DNA from: a virus
DNA: 47,410 bases
Virus record (IMG/VR): IMGVR_UViG_3300047408_000099
Location: 1-47,410 of that record
Direction: 5' to 3' (one strand)
In this document: positions 47,202 to 47,410 of the stretch, piece after piece
Numbering within the stretch: the stretch's first letter is position 1
How the letters are laid out: every line of letters begins with the position of its first letter
Position numbers and translations under genes: made by a program
Notes under the pieces: model-generated
Told to the model about the DNA's origin: nothing
The model's database searches: none
What the model saw: only the letters and a program-made list of their open reading frames with translations

Positions 47202-47410
47202 GTAAAGGCAACGATTGGAGGACTAATTTGATGGGCTATAAAAAATTCAGCCAGACAACCAGTGGATGGGAAATATCCGAAAATATCGACGCGCCATCAC
47301 CACTGCGATGGCGGGCGACACATCCTCAATTCGGTACGCGGTATTACGAAACGCACGATGAGGTGTTTCCTGATGTGGCTGAGTTCATGTTTAAGATCGC
47401 CGCAAGCATA
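47198..47410 (+). CDS. N-terminal part of a small protein, open at the right edge
   Basis: This frame starts at 47198 by overlap (ATGA) with the previous stop and runs through the right edge without a stop, giving 71 codons. A second start at 47231 (MGYKKFSQTTS) has a strong GGAGG site and may be the true one. If the ends of the window are joined, the frame continues directly into 1-207 for a protein of about 139 residues (FMFKIAASI joins FSALCLHCGG). The visible part has 'SGWEISENIDAPSPLRWRAT' and a YYETHDEVFPDV segment; function unknown. Confidence 0.7.
   Translation, partial: MSKGNDWRTNLMGYKKFSQTTSGWEISENIDAPSPLRWRATHPQFGTRYYETHDEVFPDVAEFMFKIAASI

Overview
The window looks like the complete genome of a short-tailed (podovirus-like) tailed phage of a high-GC, probably alphaproteobacterial host. 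It encodes a large terminase, portal, scaffold, capsid, adaptor and nozzle-like proteins, internal virion proteins and tail fibres. No tail tube, sheath or tape-measure gene was recognised, and no T7-type RNA polymerase or integrase. Host assignment is inference. It rests on high GC and on a secreted protein whose C-terminal tripartite signal resembles the PEP-CTERM-like signals of Rhizobiales. The last gene (47198 to the right edge) is open in exactly the frame that continues at base 1 and stops at 207. The 47.4 kb therefore probably closes into a circle, meaning a circular or circularly permuted genome.

Layout. (1) Replication, rightward: 42457 through the right edge and on to 1594. It encodes a PD-(D/E)XK nuclease with an Fe-S-type cysteine set (DUF2800-like), a probable ssDNA-binding protein, a family A DNA polymerase, a DUF2786-like protein and an SNF2 helicase. 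Leftward partners are a VRR-NUC nuclease (42404-42063) and a D5/VapE-type primase-helicase (42019-39599). (2) Left accessory block: leftward genes 3845-1599 start with a small HTH protein and include a DNA methyltransferase, two zinc-ribbon or unknown small proteins and an ORF with NUMOD3 repeats. Rightward genes 3919-6620 are small, apart from a secreted, possibly surface-sorted protein. (3) Late region, entirely leftward from 35981 to 6656: tail fibres and adhesins, small membrane or lipoproteins, terminase, portal, scaffold, capsid, adaptor, nozzle, GNAT-like proteins, a tandem family of proteins beginning MGGK, and three large internal virion proteins. The last of these carries an M15 peptidase signature and a lysozyme-like segment. 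(4) Right control and accessory block 36036-39598: HTH-like proteins, a GP88-like cysteine protein, candidate small-terminase genes, several hairpins, a tandem 22-bp repeat, and a 29-bp near-perfect inverted repeat beside the primase-helicase gene.

Genes are tightly packed. Many start codons overlap the preceding stop (ATGA or TGATG), and I used this repeatedly to choose starts. Non-coding DNA is short: every gap is below 300 bases, and the larger ones contain hairpins or repeats, which are listed. I saw no tRNA gene, CRISPR array or insertion sequence by eye. All family names come from reading motifs in the translated sequence, not from a database search.
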